NCBI GenBank assembly: GCA_951799425.1
Contig: OX637394.1
Location: 38,209,001-38,273,000 of the forward strand
Length of the DNA stretch: 64,000 bases
Reading direction: 5' to 3'
Source: Ilex aquifolium
Lineage: Eukaryota; Streptophyta; Magnoliopsida; Aquifoliales; Aquifoliaceae
A program made the translations under genes and the position numbers. Below the pieces are notes generated by a model. It was not told the origin of the DNA. It saw only the letters and a program-made list of their open reading frames with translations, and did not search any database. This document shows, in pieces, positions 1-11,732 of this stretch; position 1 is the first letter of the stretch, and each line of letters begins with the position of its first letter.

Positions 1-71
1 ACCTCAGACTTCCGAGTATTATATTACTTCGTACAACCTGCACTTGAGTGATCAATTCTAAAGTTGTAGCA
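1..71 (+). repeat. 3' end of the 5' LTR of the Athila-like element
   Basis: Nearly identical to 4371-4440; the few differences are single bases (for example GTACAACC against GCACAACC). The repeat ends at TTGTAGCA immediately before the primer binding site, which fixes the LTR edge. Confidence 0.8.
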
Positions 72-77
72 AGTTTT

Positions 78-95
78 TGGCGCCGTTGTCGGGGA
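78..95 (+). other. Primer binding site, tRNA-Asp type
   Basis: TGGCGCCGTTGTCGGGGA is complementary to the 3' end of plant tRNA-Asp (CCA included) with one mismatch (T where the perfect site has C). It starts six bases after the LTR end. tRNA-Asp priming is usual for Athila-type elements. Confidence 0.8.
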
Positions 96-306
96 ATTGT
101 TTGAAGGCAAAGAACACATCGCCATCTATTGAGATTTGCTTGATTTGAGATTCGTCACAGATCCGGTAATCTCGTCCCTTTTTTTTTATTATTTGTTAAT
201 TATTTGTTTTATTTTTCCTCAGGTTAGATATTTCATAATTTTTATTTTTATATTTTATATTTCTTTTAATGTGGTGTGAAGATTTTCCCCGATGTAGGAA
301 CTATGT

Positions 307-963
307 GTGCTTTGTGATGTGTATGGGCATCCCATTGAGGTTTGCCCTTTAATTCCAACTGCTCGAAAAATTTTGAGGAATGGGACAATTGTCTTACCTA
401 ATTCTTCTCAACCTTACCCCGACCATTGTTTTGAAATTTTTTATCCCAATTTTGGTTGGGGGAATGAACATTATCAGTTACCTATATATGTCACATCACC
501 ACAAGACCCTCCCCAATATCCACCCTACCATGACCAACAAGAAGAGAATTTGGAGAATATTCTTAACGAATTTATGCAAAGCCAACTAGCTTTCAATGCC
601 CAAACAAGTCAAGATATTAAAGAGATAAAAGATATACTCAATATATTGATACAAGAACAAGAGGTTAAAAATAGTCAATATAGTGAGAGTGATTTTTTTC
701 CTGAACTACAAACTGAGGATGAATCCATTAATACTCTTGATAGTGAAGAATTAAGTGACATTATTATTCCACATGAGTCTAATAAGCCCAAAGACCTTTC
801 ATTATCAACAAGTAGTAATGAGATTCACATATCTAATCTTGGTGAGGGTATGAAAGTTGAGTTGTGTGTTGTAATTGATAAAAATCTATTTTCTATCTCA
901 TTGTTAGATTTGCATAAAAATGTATATATCTCCCTTTTCTTGCATACTCTAATAATATATTAG
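307..963 (+). CDS. Residual gag-like ORF of the Athila-like element
   Basis: A 218-codon ORF is the only substantial reading frame between the LTRs. It has a Pro/Tyr/Asn-rich stretch (YPNFGWGNEHYQ, then several PP and YPPY motifs) followed by a helical Gln/Ile/Glu-rich segment with spaced I/L positions. This order resembles the C-terminal part of Athila gag proteins, where an NPGWRNHPNF-like segment precedes a Gln-rich coiled coil. I infer a gag remnant; I see no zinc knuckle or protease motif. The first Met is used as the start, but the true start could differ. The last 30 residues are hydrophobic and AT-driven and may be readthrough of non-coding DNA. Confidence 0.45.
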   Translation: MLCDVYGHPIEVCPLIPTARKILRNGTIVLPNSSQPYPDHCFEIFYPNFGWGNEHYQLPIYVTSPQDPPQYPPYHDQQEENLENILNEFMQSQLAFNAQTSQDIKEIKDILNILIQEQEVKNSQYSESDFFPELQTEDESINTLDSEELSDIIIPHESNKPKDLSLSTSSNEIHISNLGEGMKVELCVVIDKNLFSISLLDLHKNVYISLFLHTLIIY

Positions 964-1302
964 GTATATGAGTGGATAGTTCGATTAAAAGAGTTGCTTC
1001 GACACCACATTTTTAAGCCAGAAAAATTGAATGGGGGCATATTCAAATCTGACTTTAAACCGGATTGAACGTGAGCTTTTATTTTTATTTGTACATAGTA
1101 GTTAGATTTTATTTTATTTTTTTGTTTAATTTCAATTTCCTTTTTATTTGTTTCAATTTATAGTTTTTTTGTTTGTTGAGTATTTTATTTTTAGGTTTTA
1201 GCATTGTTGCGGCACTAGGTATTCCTATCCCTTTTATCTTTATTCATTATTTTTACTAAGCAATAAGATATTTATTTTTACATTGAGGACAATGTTGGAT
1301 TT

Positions 1303-1313
1303 AGGTTGGGGGG
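1303..1313 (+). other. Polypurine tract of the Athila-like element
   Basis: AGGTTGGGGGG lies directly before the putative 3' LTR start (TGAGTATGC at 1316). A 25-base segment (CTAAGCAATAAGATATTTAT and following) occurs on both sides of it, near 1256 and 1341. Confidence 0.6.
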
Positions 1314-1315
1314 TA

Positions 1316-4300
1316 TGAGTATGCTTTGTGTTTATTTATACTAAGCAATAAGATATTTATTTTTAGTTTATTTACTTTGCTAAAAATAAAAAAATAAAAA
1401 AAAATTGTTGGTTATTAAATATTTAAATAACATTTTTATACATAGTTTGACACCACAATATGGGAATAATTTGTTTAACTTTAAATTTGTAATTGTTTAA
1501 GCATCACATAGAACTTTATTCTATATTTTTGTATCTCATATCATGTTCTTATAAAAACTCAAAATTTGTGCACTTTAGATTTTACTAAGTTGAAAATTTA
1601 TTAGGTATTTTACCTTGAGAACTTGACACATATAGTGGAGATGAATAAAAACCCTGGTGAGTTTTGATCCAATCTTTTTTTCGAGGGTTATTTACATTTA
1701 CTCAATAAATAATATTTTTATTCAGCTAATCTCCTTCAATAGTCTCATTAATTTTTTTTTGCTCAACACCAATATTGTGAATGATTGCTAGACTTTAAAT
1801 TATTTGCATGGAAGTGTGTTATCAATAGCTCTTGAGATATGATTTTAGGCCATCTTTGATATTATTTGAGCCTAAGCCTTATTCTTTGAATATTATTATC
1901 CCTAGAAGCCATGATTGAGCCTTTGAAGTAAAATTTTATTTCTTATGTCCAACACAAAATAACCAAGCCAATAAAAAAAATTAATATCTTTTACCATTGG
2001 TTATCTCGAGATTGAGCTTTTATTGTTTATGTAATTTGGGAGATGTTAGTTGAGAAGAGATGAAAAAAAAAAGAAAAAAAAAAGTTTTGCATACTTGTGA
2101 ATATTTGCATTAGATGTCTTGCTGAAAAAAAAAGTTGAAAAGAAAAACAATATGTCTAGCTGTGAAAAAAAAAACAGATTGAAAAAAGAGGAAAAAATAG
2201 CAAGCATGAGTTTTGAAAAAAAATATGAGCAAGTGTTGTAAATTGTGCTTCTAAATGATATAGAGTGAAAAACTATGGAAAGAAGTTTGGTTGTGTAATG
2301 TAAATGTTCTCTCGGGATAGTCTTTTGAATTCCTGAATATCTTTTGTTTCAAAACCCTAATCCCAAGACCCCATTACAACCTTAAATAAAGATCTATTTG
2401 ATCTCAAGAGTGTATTGATGGATGCATGACTTGTGTGAATAAGGAAGAGAATGATGATTATTTATTTATTGTGTGTTGATTTCCTTTCATGAGATTATGT
2501 CAAATCATTTTCTTTTGGATTACAATTATTTTAATAGACATGTGAGCATTATTTTGTTTTGACTTAAATATCTTCTTCTCACATGTGATATTTGAGGGAA
2601 TAGTCACTATAATCTGAGAGAATCTTTTATGAGTGAATTATCCAATGAGATTTGGCATTGAGACGAATAGTTGATAGTTGTAGAGGTGATTATCGGATAA
2701 GTTATTGACTTGGTATAGTTAATTCACACTACACACGAGTTTATATGAGAATATGATAAGTGCATACATTTATATAGCGTAGAGTTCTATATTTTTGCTT
2801 TGCATGTGCTGATAAAAAGAATTATAGTTTAGAATTCTTATATTGTGGTAGCAATTTGTGTTATAAAATTATTATTTAGATATTTGATCAGAGGTTGATG
2901 GTTGTGGGTATCATCTCTGGAAACCCTCACGAGACTATACTCGTCCACTAGGGGGAATCTAGGGGTTTAAAGGCTTGTTGCATATGCTAAATGCAATCGT
3001 GAGTCTTACGAAAGTATATTTGTATTTTATTTTATTAGATTATTTTGTTTTTAGTTTTTAGATTTTGGGATCCATGTATTACTAGGGACTAGTAATATTC
3101 AGGTTGGTGGGTGTGATTAACCATCAAAAGTGCTATTTTATTATATTTAATGATTGGTTAATTGCATATTATTTGTGATTAAATGTGTTAAATTTCTTGA
3201 TTTTCTAATTTGATACTTTTTCTAGTTGTTTGGTTTATTTTGCAGGTAAATTGGTTGATTTAAAGTAATAATGGATAATGCAAGTGAAACAATCACTAGA
3301 GGAAGAATCATAACTGATAAGGATTGAAGACTCAAGATTGAGATATGAAGACTTGAAGATAAATCAGCAATTTAATCCTTATAAAAGTCTAAGTGAGAAG
3401 AAAACTCATTTAAAGTTGGATTAGGAAAGTTTCCTAAAAGATAAGGATTTGACACGTCTTCAGTATTTTGGACATACCTTTTTATTCTGATATTTGATTT
3501 ACCTGATTTTTGTGGGGTTGAAAAGAAGACTTCAAGGGCTATAGAAGTGTATTTCACGAAAATTTCGTGATTCAACCTCTAAATATACGAAATTCAAGCT
3601 CGAAATTTGGACAGATTTTGTACCCGCGGGCCCCAAAATTTATGCACGGGATTTAACCTTACAAGACATCTTTTTGGAAAGGAATTCCTTCCAAACCAAC
3701 CTTATATCCTCTATCTACACTTATGATTTATTTTAGTATAAATAAAAACTCTCATCTATTGAGAGAGGGAATGAGAATTAGGATTAGTATTATTAATCTT
3801 TTCATATATTATTTTTGGTTTTAGTTTATCATGTCTGGCTAGAAGGCTATGCTAGGGATAGGGGAGAACCTCTCAATGAAGTACGGTAATGTTATTGACT
3901 TTGTGCTTAATGAGTTATGATATTTTGTTAATTTAACTTCTGATTTTTTAGCAAAATTTTTATTTTGTAAAAATCCTTGAGTCGTTGTGCCATGTACATC
4001 GATTGCTTGAATTTCCCTGCGAGTAAATAACTGGTTATTCCACGCTTGAGGTAATTATCATTATTTCATAAAATAATATAATTGGATGATTATTCAGGTT
4101 CCTGAATAATCTTTTGATTGTAACATTTAATTTTCTTACTTGATTTGTTACTTGAATCAACCGATATCTGATTTGTGTTTCAAGTTAAGTTTTGAGTCTT
4201 CAATCATTATTGTATGGAATTGCGAGGGATTACCCGATACTTAAGTATTTTCTATTATTGTTTTAAAACCAAATTTATTGTTTTCTAAATCTCTACAACA

Positions 4301-4440
4301 ATTATTTCAAAACAAATTTTCTTTTATTTTTCTTTGTGTTCTAAGTTTTTCACAATTCCCTGTGGTTCGACCTCAGACTTCCGAGTATTATATTACTTCG
4401 CACAACCTGCACTTGGGTGATCAATTCTAAAGTTGTAGCA
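1316..4440 (+). repeat. 3' LTR of the Athila-like element (about 3.1 kb)
   Basis: It runs from the polypurine tract to TTGTAGCA at 4440. It is AT-rich and non-coding, with A-rich stretches near 2060-2220. A TATA-like TAGTATAAATAAAAACT lies near 3735, followed by ATCATGTCTGGCTAGAAGGC near 3828, a configuration known from Athila LTR promoters. The left edge is inferred from the polypurine tract and could be off by a few bases. Confidence 0.65.
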
Positions 4441-4969
4441 GCCACCTCTACAAAGGCCAGCACAACAGCGACCGTTACAAGCTCAAGCCCCCGGCGGCGC
4501 CAATCAAGGGAGAGTTTTTGCTTTGACTCAACCAGAGGAGGACGTTTCCAATGCCGTAGTGGAAGGTATCGTGCTTCTTTATAATTCTTGGGTCCGAATT
4601 TTATTTGACCCCGGTGCTACACATTCATTCATACGCACGAGATATGCACTTATTCTAGGTTTGGATTTTGGGAAACTTAAACATGCTTTGAGTATTGATA
4701 TGCCGACGGGAGAACGGTTGGATACAACAAGAGTGTGTAGAGGATGTGTGCTTCACATTGGGGAGCAAGAGTTGATTGTAGATTTGGTTGTATTAGACAT
4801 GAAGGGGTACGACATTATATTTGTGATGAATTTGTTGTCCGCTTTCCGTGCGGTGATGGATTGTTTTCGCAAGCGGATCTCATTCCAATTACCGGGAGGG
4901 GTAGTCTTTACTTTCATGAATCATCGCAATTCTTCCCATCCATTTCCTACTACGGGAGTAGATTCTTGA
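4441..4969 (+). pseudogene. Tekay-type gag C-terminus and aspartic protease
   Basis: In the frame of 4523, Gln/Pro-rich gag tail sequence leads into a retropepsin domain. The active-site motif DPGATHSFI lies near 4600, followed by the hydrophobic [11 protein letters not shown] (near 4805), which corresponds to the flap and hydrophobic strand of plant gypsy proteases. Pro after the catalytic Asp is common in Tekay/Del proteins and not a defect in itself. There is no ATG, because the ORF is the middle of a polyprotein truncated upstream by the Athila-like insertion. The frame is lost around 4920-4969, just before the reverse transcriptase, so the polyprotein is frameshifted here. Confidence 0.8.
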
Positions 4970-7119
4970 AATCTAAGGCGGGTAGCCACTTGAGTTTCTT
5001 AGCTAGCTTGATGGGAGATGATCGGGATAGATCCCAACCGGATGTGATGTTGATAGTATCGGATTTTCTGGATGTTTTTCCCGATGAACTACTCGGGTTA
5101 CCCCCACAAAGAGAGATCGAGTTCAAAATTGATCTCTATCCAGGAACCGAACTCATATCCATTGCTCCCTATAGAATGACACATTTGGAGTTGAAGGAGC
5201 TAAGGAAGCAATTAAACCATCTGTTGGCTATTGGGTTTATCCGTTTGAGTACTTCACCTTGGGGAGCCCCGGTTCTCTTTGTGAAGAAGCATGACGAAAC
5301 GCTTAGGTTATGCACGGACTACCGAAGGTTGAATCAGGTGACGGTGAAGAATAAATACCCATTGCCACGAATAGACGACTTATTTGATCAGTTGAGGGGT
5401 TCTAAGTATTACTCCAAGATTGATCTTCGCACTGGGTACCATTAACTGCGGATTAAGGAGGAGGATATTCCTAAGACAGCTTTTCGTACCCGATATGGTC
5501 ATTTCGAATATATGGTGATGTCGTTCGGACTGACTAATGCACCAGCATCCTTCATGGATTTGATGCACAGGGTATTTCGGCCATACCTTGATCAGTTTGT
5601 CATTGTGTTCATTGATGACATCTTAATTTATTCACAGACCCAAGAGGAACATGCACGCCACCTCTCGATTGTGCTACAAACGCTGAGAGAGCATAAGTTG
5701 TATGCGAAGATGAGTAAATGCGAGTTTTGGATGAAGAAGGTGAAATTCCTTGAGCATATTGTGTCCGAGCAGGGAGTAGCTGTTGATCCCGCAAAGATTG
5801 AAGCCGTGATGAAATGGGAACCACTGAAGAATGTGACCGAAGTACGTAGTTTCTTGGGTTTGGCAGGCTATTACCGAAGGTTTGTCGAAGGGTTCTCAAA
5901 GCTTGCGATGCCGATGACTCGCCTTACAAAGAAGGGGGAGAAATTCTTGTGGACTCAAGAGTGTGAACTTGTTTTTTGCACTTTGAAGGAGAAGTTGACA
6001 ACAACTCCTATTCTCATTATTCCGAGTAGTGGGGAAGGATACGATGTTTACACCGATGCTTCGCTACGAGGCTTGGGATGCGTGTTGATGCAAGGAGGTA
6101 AGGTAGTTGCTTATGGCTCGAGGCAACTCAAGACTCATGAGCAAAACTATCCCACTCACGACTTGGAGTTAGCCGCTGTGGTTTTTGCTCTTAAGTTGTG
6201 GAGGTGCTACTTGTATGGAGAGAAATTTCAAGTGTTCTCGGATCATAAAAGCCTCAAGTATGTGTTCACACAGAAGGACTTGAATCTTCGGCAGAGAAGG
6301 TGGGTTGAGTATCTCGAAGATTATGATTTCACACTCACCTACCATCCGGGGAAGGCTAATGTAGTCGCAGATGCACTTAGCAGAAAGTCTCGGGGTGAAC
6401 TCAATGCTCTTGCAAGTAAATGGAAGATGAGGGATGCCCTTAGAGACTATGATTTATGGGTTGGAGAAGATAGATCTAGGCCATGCCTATTCAACCTTAT
6501 AGCCCAACCTACTCTCCAACGTAGGGTTGTGGAGTTGCAATGCTTGGATCCCGACTTAGAGTCAATTCGAGCTAAATTGAAAAATGGGGAAACGATGGAA
6601 GGCTGGTCTTTGAGGAATGGAGAACTGAGATACGGGGAGAAGCTATGTGTCCCAGATGATTCGTCTCTAAAGAAGGAGATACTTGGAGAGTGTCATCGCT
6701 CTAAGTTTGCTATCCACCCTGGTAGCACAAAAATGTATAGGGACATGAAGCGTCAATTTTGGTGGAAGGGAATGAAGAAGGATGTGGCAAGGTTCATAAC
6801 ACGATGTGCGGTGTGCCAGCAGGTGAAGATCGAACATCAAAAGTCAGGAGGATTACTACAGTCTTTGTCTATCCCAAAGTGGAAGTGGGATCACATCACT
6901 ATGGATTTCGTGTCGGGTTTACCACGGACGTCGCGCGGGCATAATGCAGTATGGGTTATTATGGATAGACTCACCAAGTCCGCTCATTTCTTGGGTATGA
7001 AGACCACAGACACATTCAAGACTTTGAACAAGCTCTATATTCGTGAAATTGTTAGGTTGCACGGAGTTCCGCTATCTATTGTGTCGGATCGTGATTCTCG
7101 GTTTGTGGCGCGGTTCTGA
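4950..7119 (+). pseudogene. Tekay-type reverse transcriptase, RNase H and integrase N-terminus
   Basis: The reverse transcriptase begins with an [19 protein letters not shown]-like linker (near 5065), then [20 protein letters not shown] (near 5310), [10 protein letters not shown] and the catalytic FIDDILIYS (near 5610). RNase H follows with [13 protein letters not shown] (near 6050) and the DHKSLKY segment (near 6240). The zinc-binding H-H-C-C domain and the first part of the integrase core ([11 protein letters not shown]) close the segment. A TAA at 5443-5445 replaces the Gln expected in GYHQLRI. A TGA at 7117-7119 replaces the Trp expected after RF. Both are single transition-type changes. 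Confidence 0.88.
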
Positions 7120-7542
7120 CAAAGTCTACAACAAGCTATGGGGACAGAGTTACATTTCAGCACAGCTTTTCATCCCCAAACGGATGGCCAATCCGAGAGA
7201 GTGATACAAATTGTGGAAGACATGTTACGTGCTTGCGTGTTGGATTTCAAGGGAAGCTGGAGTGAGCATTTGCCGTTGGTGGAATTTGCATATAACAACA
7301 GCTATCAGACAAGTATTGGAATGGCTCCGTATGAGGCACTGTATGGAAGGCCATGTAGGTCCCCGACCTGTTGGCTTGAAGCGGGGGAGAGTAGCTTATT
7401 TGGGCCGGAGATCGTGCGGGAGACTACGGAGAAGATTCAGCTTATCCGGGAGAGGTTACGCACGGCACAAAGTAGACAGAAAAGCTATGCGGATCAAGAC
7501 GGAGACCATTGGAACTCCAAGAGGGGGACTATGTGTTCCTGA
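7120..7542 (+). pseudogene. Tekay-type integrase C-terminal core
   Basis: It continues the frame of the preceding segment after the TGA at 7117. It contains FSTAFHPQTDGQSERV (near 7155) with the third catalytic Glu region, then FAYNNSYQTSIGMAPYEALY (near 7287), standard for plant gypsy integrases. The frame is lost near 7500-7540, where the GDYVFLKVSP segment appears in another frame. Confidence 0.85.
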
Positions 7543-7982
7543 AGGTGTCACCCAAAAAGGGAGTGTTTAGATTCGGCAAGAAGGGAAAGTTAGCGCCAAG
7601 GTATACCGGGCCATTTGAAGTGATCAAAGTTGTGGGCAAAGCGGCGTATCAGTTACGGTTACCAGCTCAGTTGTCCGGGGTACATGACGTGTTCCATGTG
7701 TCGATGCTGAGGAAGTGTCAATCGGATACAACGCCTGTTGTGGATTTGGAGGATATTGAAGTTCAAGATAGAACAACCTATGAGAAACAACCGGTGGAGA
7801 TTCTTGATACCAAGGAAAATGTGCTTCGCAATAAAGTCATTCAACTGGTGAAAGTCTTGTGGCAACATCATGCGGTGGAGGAAGCTACTTGGGAACCCGA
7901 GCTGGAGATGCAAGAGAAGTATCGTTCGCTACTTAAGGTAAGTTTCGAGGACGAAACTTTCTTAAAGGAGGGTGGATTGTAA
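7509..7982 (+). pseudogene. Tekay-type integrase tail with chromodomain
   Basis: It starts with GDYVFLKVSPKKGVFRFG, the GPY/F domain (LAPRYTGPFEV), then VFHVSMLRKC and a chromodomain-like end with VKVLWQHHAVEEATWEPE. In chromoviruses this domain guides integration towards particular chromatin. It is frameshifted relative to the upstream integrase. The frame ends at the first bases of the 3' LTR, as is usual in this group. Confidence 0.83.
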
Positions 7983-10229
7983 ACCCCCACACTCTTATCC
8001 TTATATAGCAAGTAATTATTTTTGAAATGCTAACATAGGTGATGAGGTATGCACGAACCCTATAAATTGTAATAGTAGGAATAAATACTAGGGAGACAAA
8101 TTGATTGTGAAATTTAAATTTTGGAGGTGTTTAAGGTTGATAAGGGTAACTAAGCAAAAATATTAATTTTTTAGGTCAAAATAATATTATCATTGATCAT
8201 TAAACACAAAAAAAATATATATATATTTGGAATAGCCGTTTAGCACATCTAGCGGTTCAGAGGAATAAAATAGTAATTTTAGTGTTTCGAGTGTAAATTT
8301 ATTTTAGTTTTGAGATAAATCATAAAAATAAATTTTTTTAGGTTAAAATAACATTAAAAATGAATCCGGAACGTCGAAAAACCTTAGCATAGTCATATGA
8401 ATCAAATTGGAGATTCTTAGTGGCAAAACCGTAATTTTGGAGAAAACTCAAATAGCTTGTGAACAGTAAAATCGTGATTTGGCTGACCTTATAACACCAT
8501 TTCATCCCATTTTCTCTCATTTCTTTCACCCCCACTCTCACACCACACCTTTTGGAACCTTAGAGGAAGAAAAGGGAAGAAAGAGGTCACTAGAGCTTGG
8601 GTTCTTATTTGAAATTTTGATCCAAGGTAGGGTTTTCTTCCATTCTTGTTCATTGATGTTAGGGTATTGATATATATGTTTTGCCTCTAAATGTTATATT
8701 TATGATATGAAATCATCATCTCTTAGTCTTTTTGCAAAGATTACATGTTTCGAACAAAGTTAGGGTTGAATACCCATGAAATCTCTTTTCTTGCTTCAAA
8801 ACTCTAGTTTTTGGAGAGTGATGGATTTTCTTCTTAAATTCTTCTTTTATTATTGATTTCGAAACTATAGTGTTTTGTGTTGAGTAATAAAATGATGTTG
8901 TTGTGATCTCTTGTATTTTTCTTAATTGGTTATTTAAATTGTCACATGATAAATTTGGGGATTTTTGAGATATATTTGTAAATTGAGCAATTGAGTTTGG
9001 TATTGTATCTCTTTTGAGTGTGGATGACCATGGGTGGCCTTTGACGAGATATCGTAGAGTGAGTAGACGTGTTGTTTGCTCCGTGTGGGTTTGCATTTTT
9101 CCTACCACTCGTAGTGGGGTTAATGCTTTGGTAAGACTAAACCACTATCGCTCACGGGGTACCGTGGAAAATGGTTAGTATACTAATGCCTGGGTTGGAC
9201 ACGTCACTGCCATTGGTGTGGCATACGCCCTTCCTAAAGGATGGATATCTTTGAGAAGATTTGTGTGTGTGTGTCTGTGTGGGCTAGATATTACTCAATG
9301 TGTTGATTCATGGGGTTCGCCTCGCATCATGTTTGAGATACATATACATATTGTTGTGGAATATTCGAGTTATGGATTACTGTTATTGCTGTGGAAATGG
9401 TTTCCTACAAGGACTTGTGGAAGGATGAGATTCTACAAGGTCTTGTGGGAAAATGGTTTATATTTTGGAAATGGTTATTTATTGTACCTGGGTTTTTACT
9501 GCTCATTTAATTTAATGTTGCTACTTAAACTTGAGATCTGTTTTAAAATGTCCCTGTTTTACTTCAAAAATTAGATATGTTAATTGTAAAATGAGACCAA
9601 CCATTTCATATGCTTTTATAAACCTTGTTCGGGTTTGGAAGGATTTTCCTACAGAGCTTCGTGCTCACCCCCCTACCTACCAACATTTCAGATTATACAC
9701 TTGAGGAGGAGCTGTGAGTCGAGGAGCCAGTACATTGGGAGACTCCGATCGATGGGAGTGTGGATCCCGAGGGGGACGCTTAGAGCATTACCTTCTTTTG
9801 TTCTAGATTGAGACTTTGTAAAACCCAATATTTTTGTTATTCCACTGCACAGAATTACTCTGATTCTTTTGGGGATGGAAGTGTCGTAGTTGGGCACATT
9901 CTTTTGGATGTCATTGTAGTTATGGTAAATGGTGTATTAAATTCTTTTGATTATGAAGTTATTTAGTCGTTCTCATGATTGTGAATGATTTTAGATAGTA
10001 ATGTCGTCCAAAGTGAATATGGACCGTTTTAATGTAAAAGAAGAATTGCATGTGGTTATATGAGTATGGATAAATGGACCCGGTGTGGTCAATGTTTACT
10101 TATAAATGGACCCGGGGTGGTCAATGTAGTATAATTGCACAGGTTGTTTTTTGGGTAGAGCTCCCCGTACAAAGGAGACTCTGCCCGAATTTTGTTAAAT
10201 TAAGGACCCCCGATTTTTGGGGTGTTACA
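7978..10229 (+). repeat. 3' LTR of the Tekay-type element (about 2.25 kb)
   Basis: It starts with TGTAAACCCCCACACTC directly after the polypurine tract and ends with GGGGTGTTACA at 10229, giving matched TGTAA...TTACA ends. The 5' LTR is outside the window, so neither pairwise age nor target duplication can be read. Small ORFs inside it show no known motif. Confidence 0.8.
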
Positions 10230-11030
10230 CAAACACCTAGTTTGCATTGTAAAACATTTCACTAGTTCTTAAAAACTGAGTTCCTTATGGGTTATAATTC
10301 GCCAATTATAGGTATGAATGATTTCATATGCATAAAATCTAGTTCCATATCTCGAATTAAAATCTAGTCCCTTATGGCTTATGCTTATAAAATCTAGTTT
10401 TTTTATCCGGCATTTTGACAAACACCTTGTTTGCATTGTGCAATGTGTCTCTTATGACTCACGATTTGCCTATTACAAGTGTGTGGCAAAAAAAAAAACA
10501 GCAAATAAGTGATAAGCCACTGTAAAATTTAATTAAACCACAAGAAACAACAAAAGTAGAGAGCTCCCACCCTCATGGCCTCAACCCAATCAATCACGCT
10601 AGGCTCTCTTCTCTTTCACATAATCTTAACACAAACAGATTGCTTTGCAGGTCAACTGAATTAGTTAGACCATACTATTCGTAATCTTTGTTTTAATTGC
10701 TAAATCATTTTTGATTCTTTATAGGATTTTGATCCGAGGAGTCATGCCGACTGGTAGTTTAGGAGTCATGATTCACCAACTATAGGTGTGATTGGTTTCA
10801 TATGCATAAAGATCTACTGCCATATCTTGAATTCGAAAGGAAAAAATCGATTTGAAATATTGAAGCAAAGTGTTTTTAAGAGATAGATTCACATTTCAAA
10901 CGACAAAAAAATCTTAAAACCTAAAAATTCTAAGTTTGATTTGAGAATTACTAACTAAATTTAACTAGTAATTACTTGGATTTGTCGGATCTGAGCTCAT
11001 ATAGGCTGTTCCTGGCCACCTATGCGTACC
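10230..11030. repeat. Non-coding stretch with a diverged duplicated segment
   Basis: The segment at about 10289-10354 (AATTCGCCAATTATAGGTAT and following) recurs, diverged, at about 10768-10834. ACAAACACCTAGTTTGCATT at 10228 recurs near 10425. I see no gene. These look like fragments of one old repeat family split by later events. Confidence 0.4.
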
Positions 11031-11412
11031 CTTGCTTCACAGAGAGATGAGGGAAAGGCAGAAAGTAATTGGGAGGGGATGAGAAGAAAGATGGAGTGCC
11101 ATGGCATTTGTCAGGAAGAAGAGAAGATGTGAGAAAAAGAGAAGAGAGATCAGAGGAGGAGCAGAGACCGACGATCGAGAAGGAAAGCATCGAGATCGCA
11201 TTTTTTTAACAAAATGGCGCACTCTTGAATGGGAATGGAATGAGAAATACCATGATAGATTTGATAATGCCTAATCCCACAATTTGGGGAATTAGCTTTT
11301 CTTTTGGAATGGGAATGAACTTCAATTCCTGTCAACCAAGCATAGGAATCAGCATTACCAAAGAATGCATATTCCATTCCTACCCTTAATCCCACGTACC
11401 AAACGCAGCATT
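11030..11412. mobile_element. Possible DNA-transposon end
   Basis: The right end reads CCCACGTACCAAACGCAGCA, whose complement TGCTGCGTTTGGTACG resembles ends of plant hAT or PIF/Harbinger-type elements. The interior is dominated by GGAATGGGAATG-type words on either strand. I could not find a matching left inverted repeat, so it may be truncated. The ORFs here show no conserved domain. Confidence 0.3.
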
Positions 11413-11732
11413 AATGACAATAATCTGATATTATTGTGATAATCAATAAATTATCATTTTTATTGTCTCATCTCATTTCTTTATTCACGTCTCCATGCAT
11501 CATCTTGTAAATGGAGCTTTCTCAAATTCAATTTCACCTCTATTGTTTTTTGAATTCGTTTTTTTTTTCTACCCAACTTTTGTGCTGCAACTTTTCAACA
11601 AAGAAAAATTACACTACTAGGTTGCCATCAAATCAAATATCATTACTTTAAAAAACCCCATAACTTTAACTATATTCTTTTCTTGTTCAAAAAAATTAAA
11701 AAAAAAAACTACATCCTTTTGGCTGCTCCTCT

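Larger units (their letters stand above)
1..4440 (+). mobile_element. Athila-like non-autonomous LTR retrotransposon (5' end outside window)
   Basis: The last 71 bases of a 5' LTR (1-71) recur as the end of a complete 3' LTR (4371-4440), both ending in TTGTAGCA. Between them lie a tRNA-Asp primer binding site, about 1.2 kb of internal DNA with one gag-like ORF, and a G-rich polypurine tract. There is no protease, reverse transcriptase, RNase H or integrase, so it cannot move alone. The tRNA-Asp primer and long LTRs point to the Athila/Tat side of Ty3/gypsy. It sits inside the gag region of the Tekay-type element that resumes at 4441, so it is the younger insertion. The 5' flank is outside the window, so the target duplication cannot be checked. 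Confidence 0.75.
4441..10229 (+). mobile_element. Tekay/Del-type chromovirus (Ty3/gypsy), 3' part, decayed
   Basis: The order is end of gag, protease, reverse transcriptase, RNase H, integrase, chromodomain, polypurine tract (7964-7976, AAAGGAGGGTGGA) and 3' LTR. The C-terminal chromodomain and the domain order place it among chromoviruses; its motifs look like Tekay/Del. The 5' LTR and most of gag lie left of the window, beyond the Athila-like element inserted at its gag end. Two in-frame stops and at least two frameshifts make it inactive. Confidence 0.85.
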
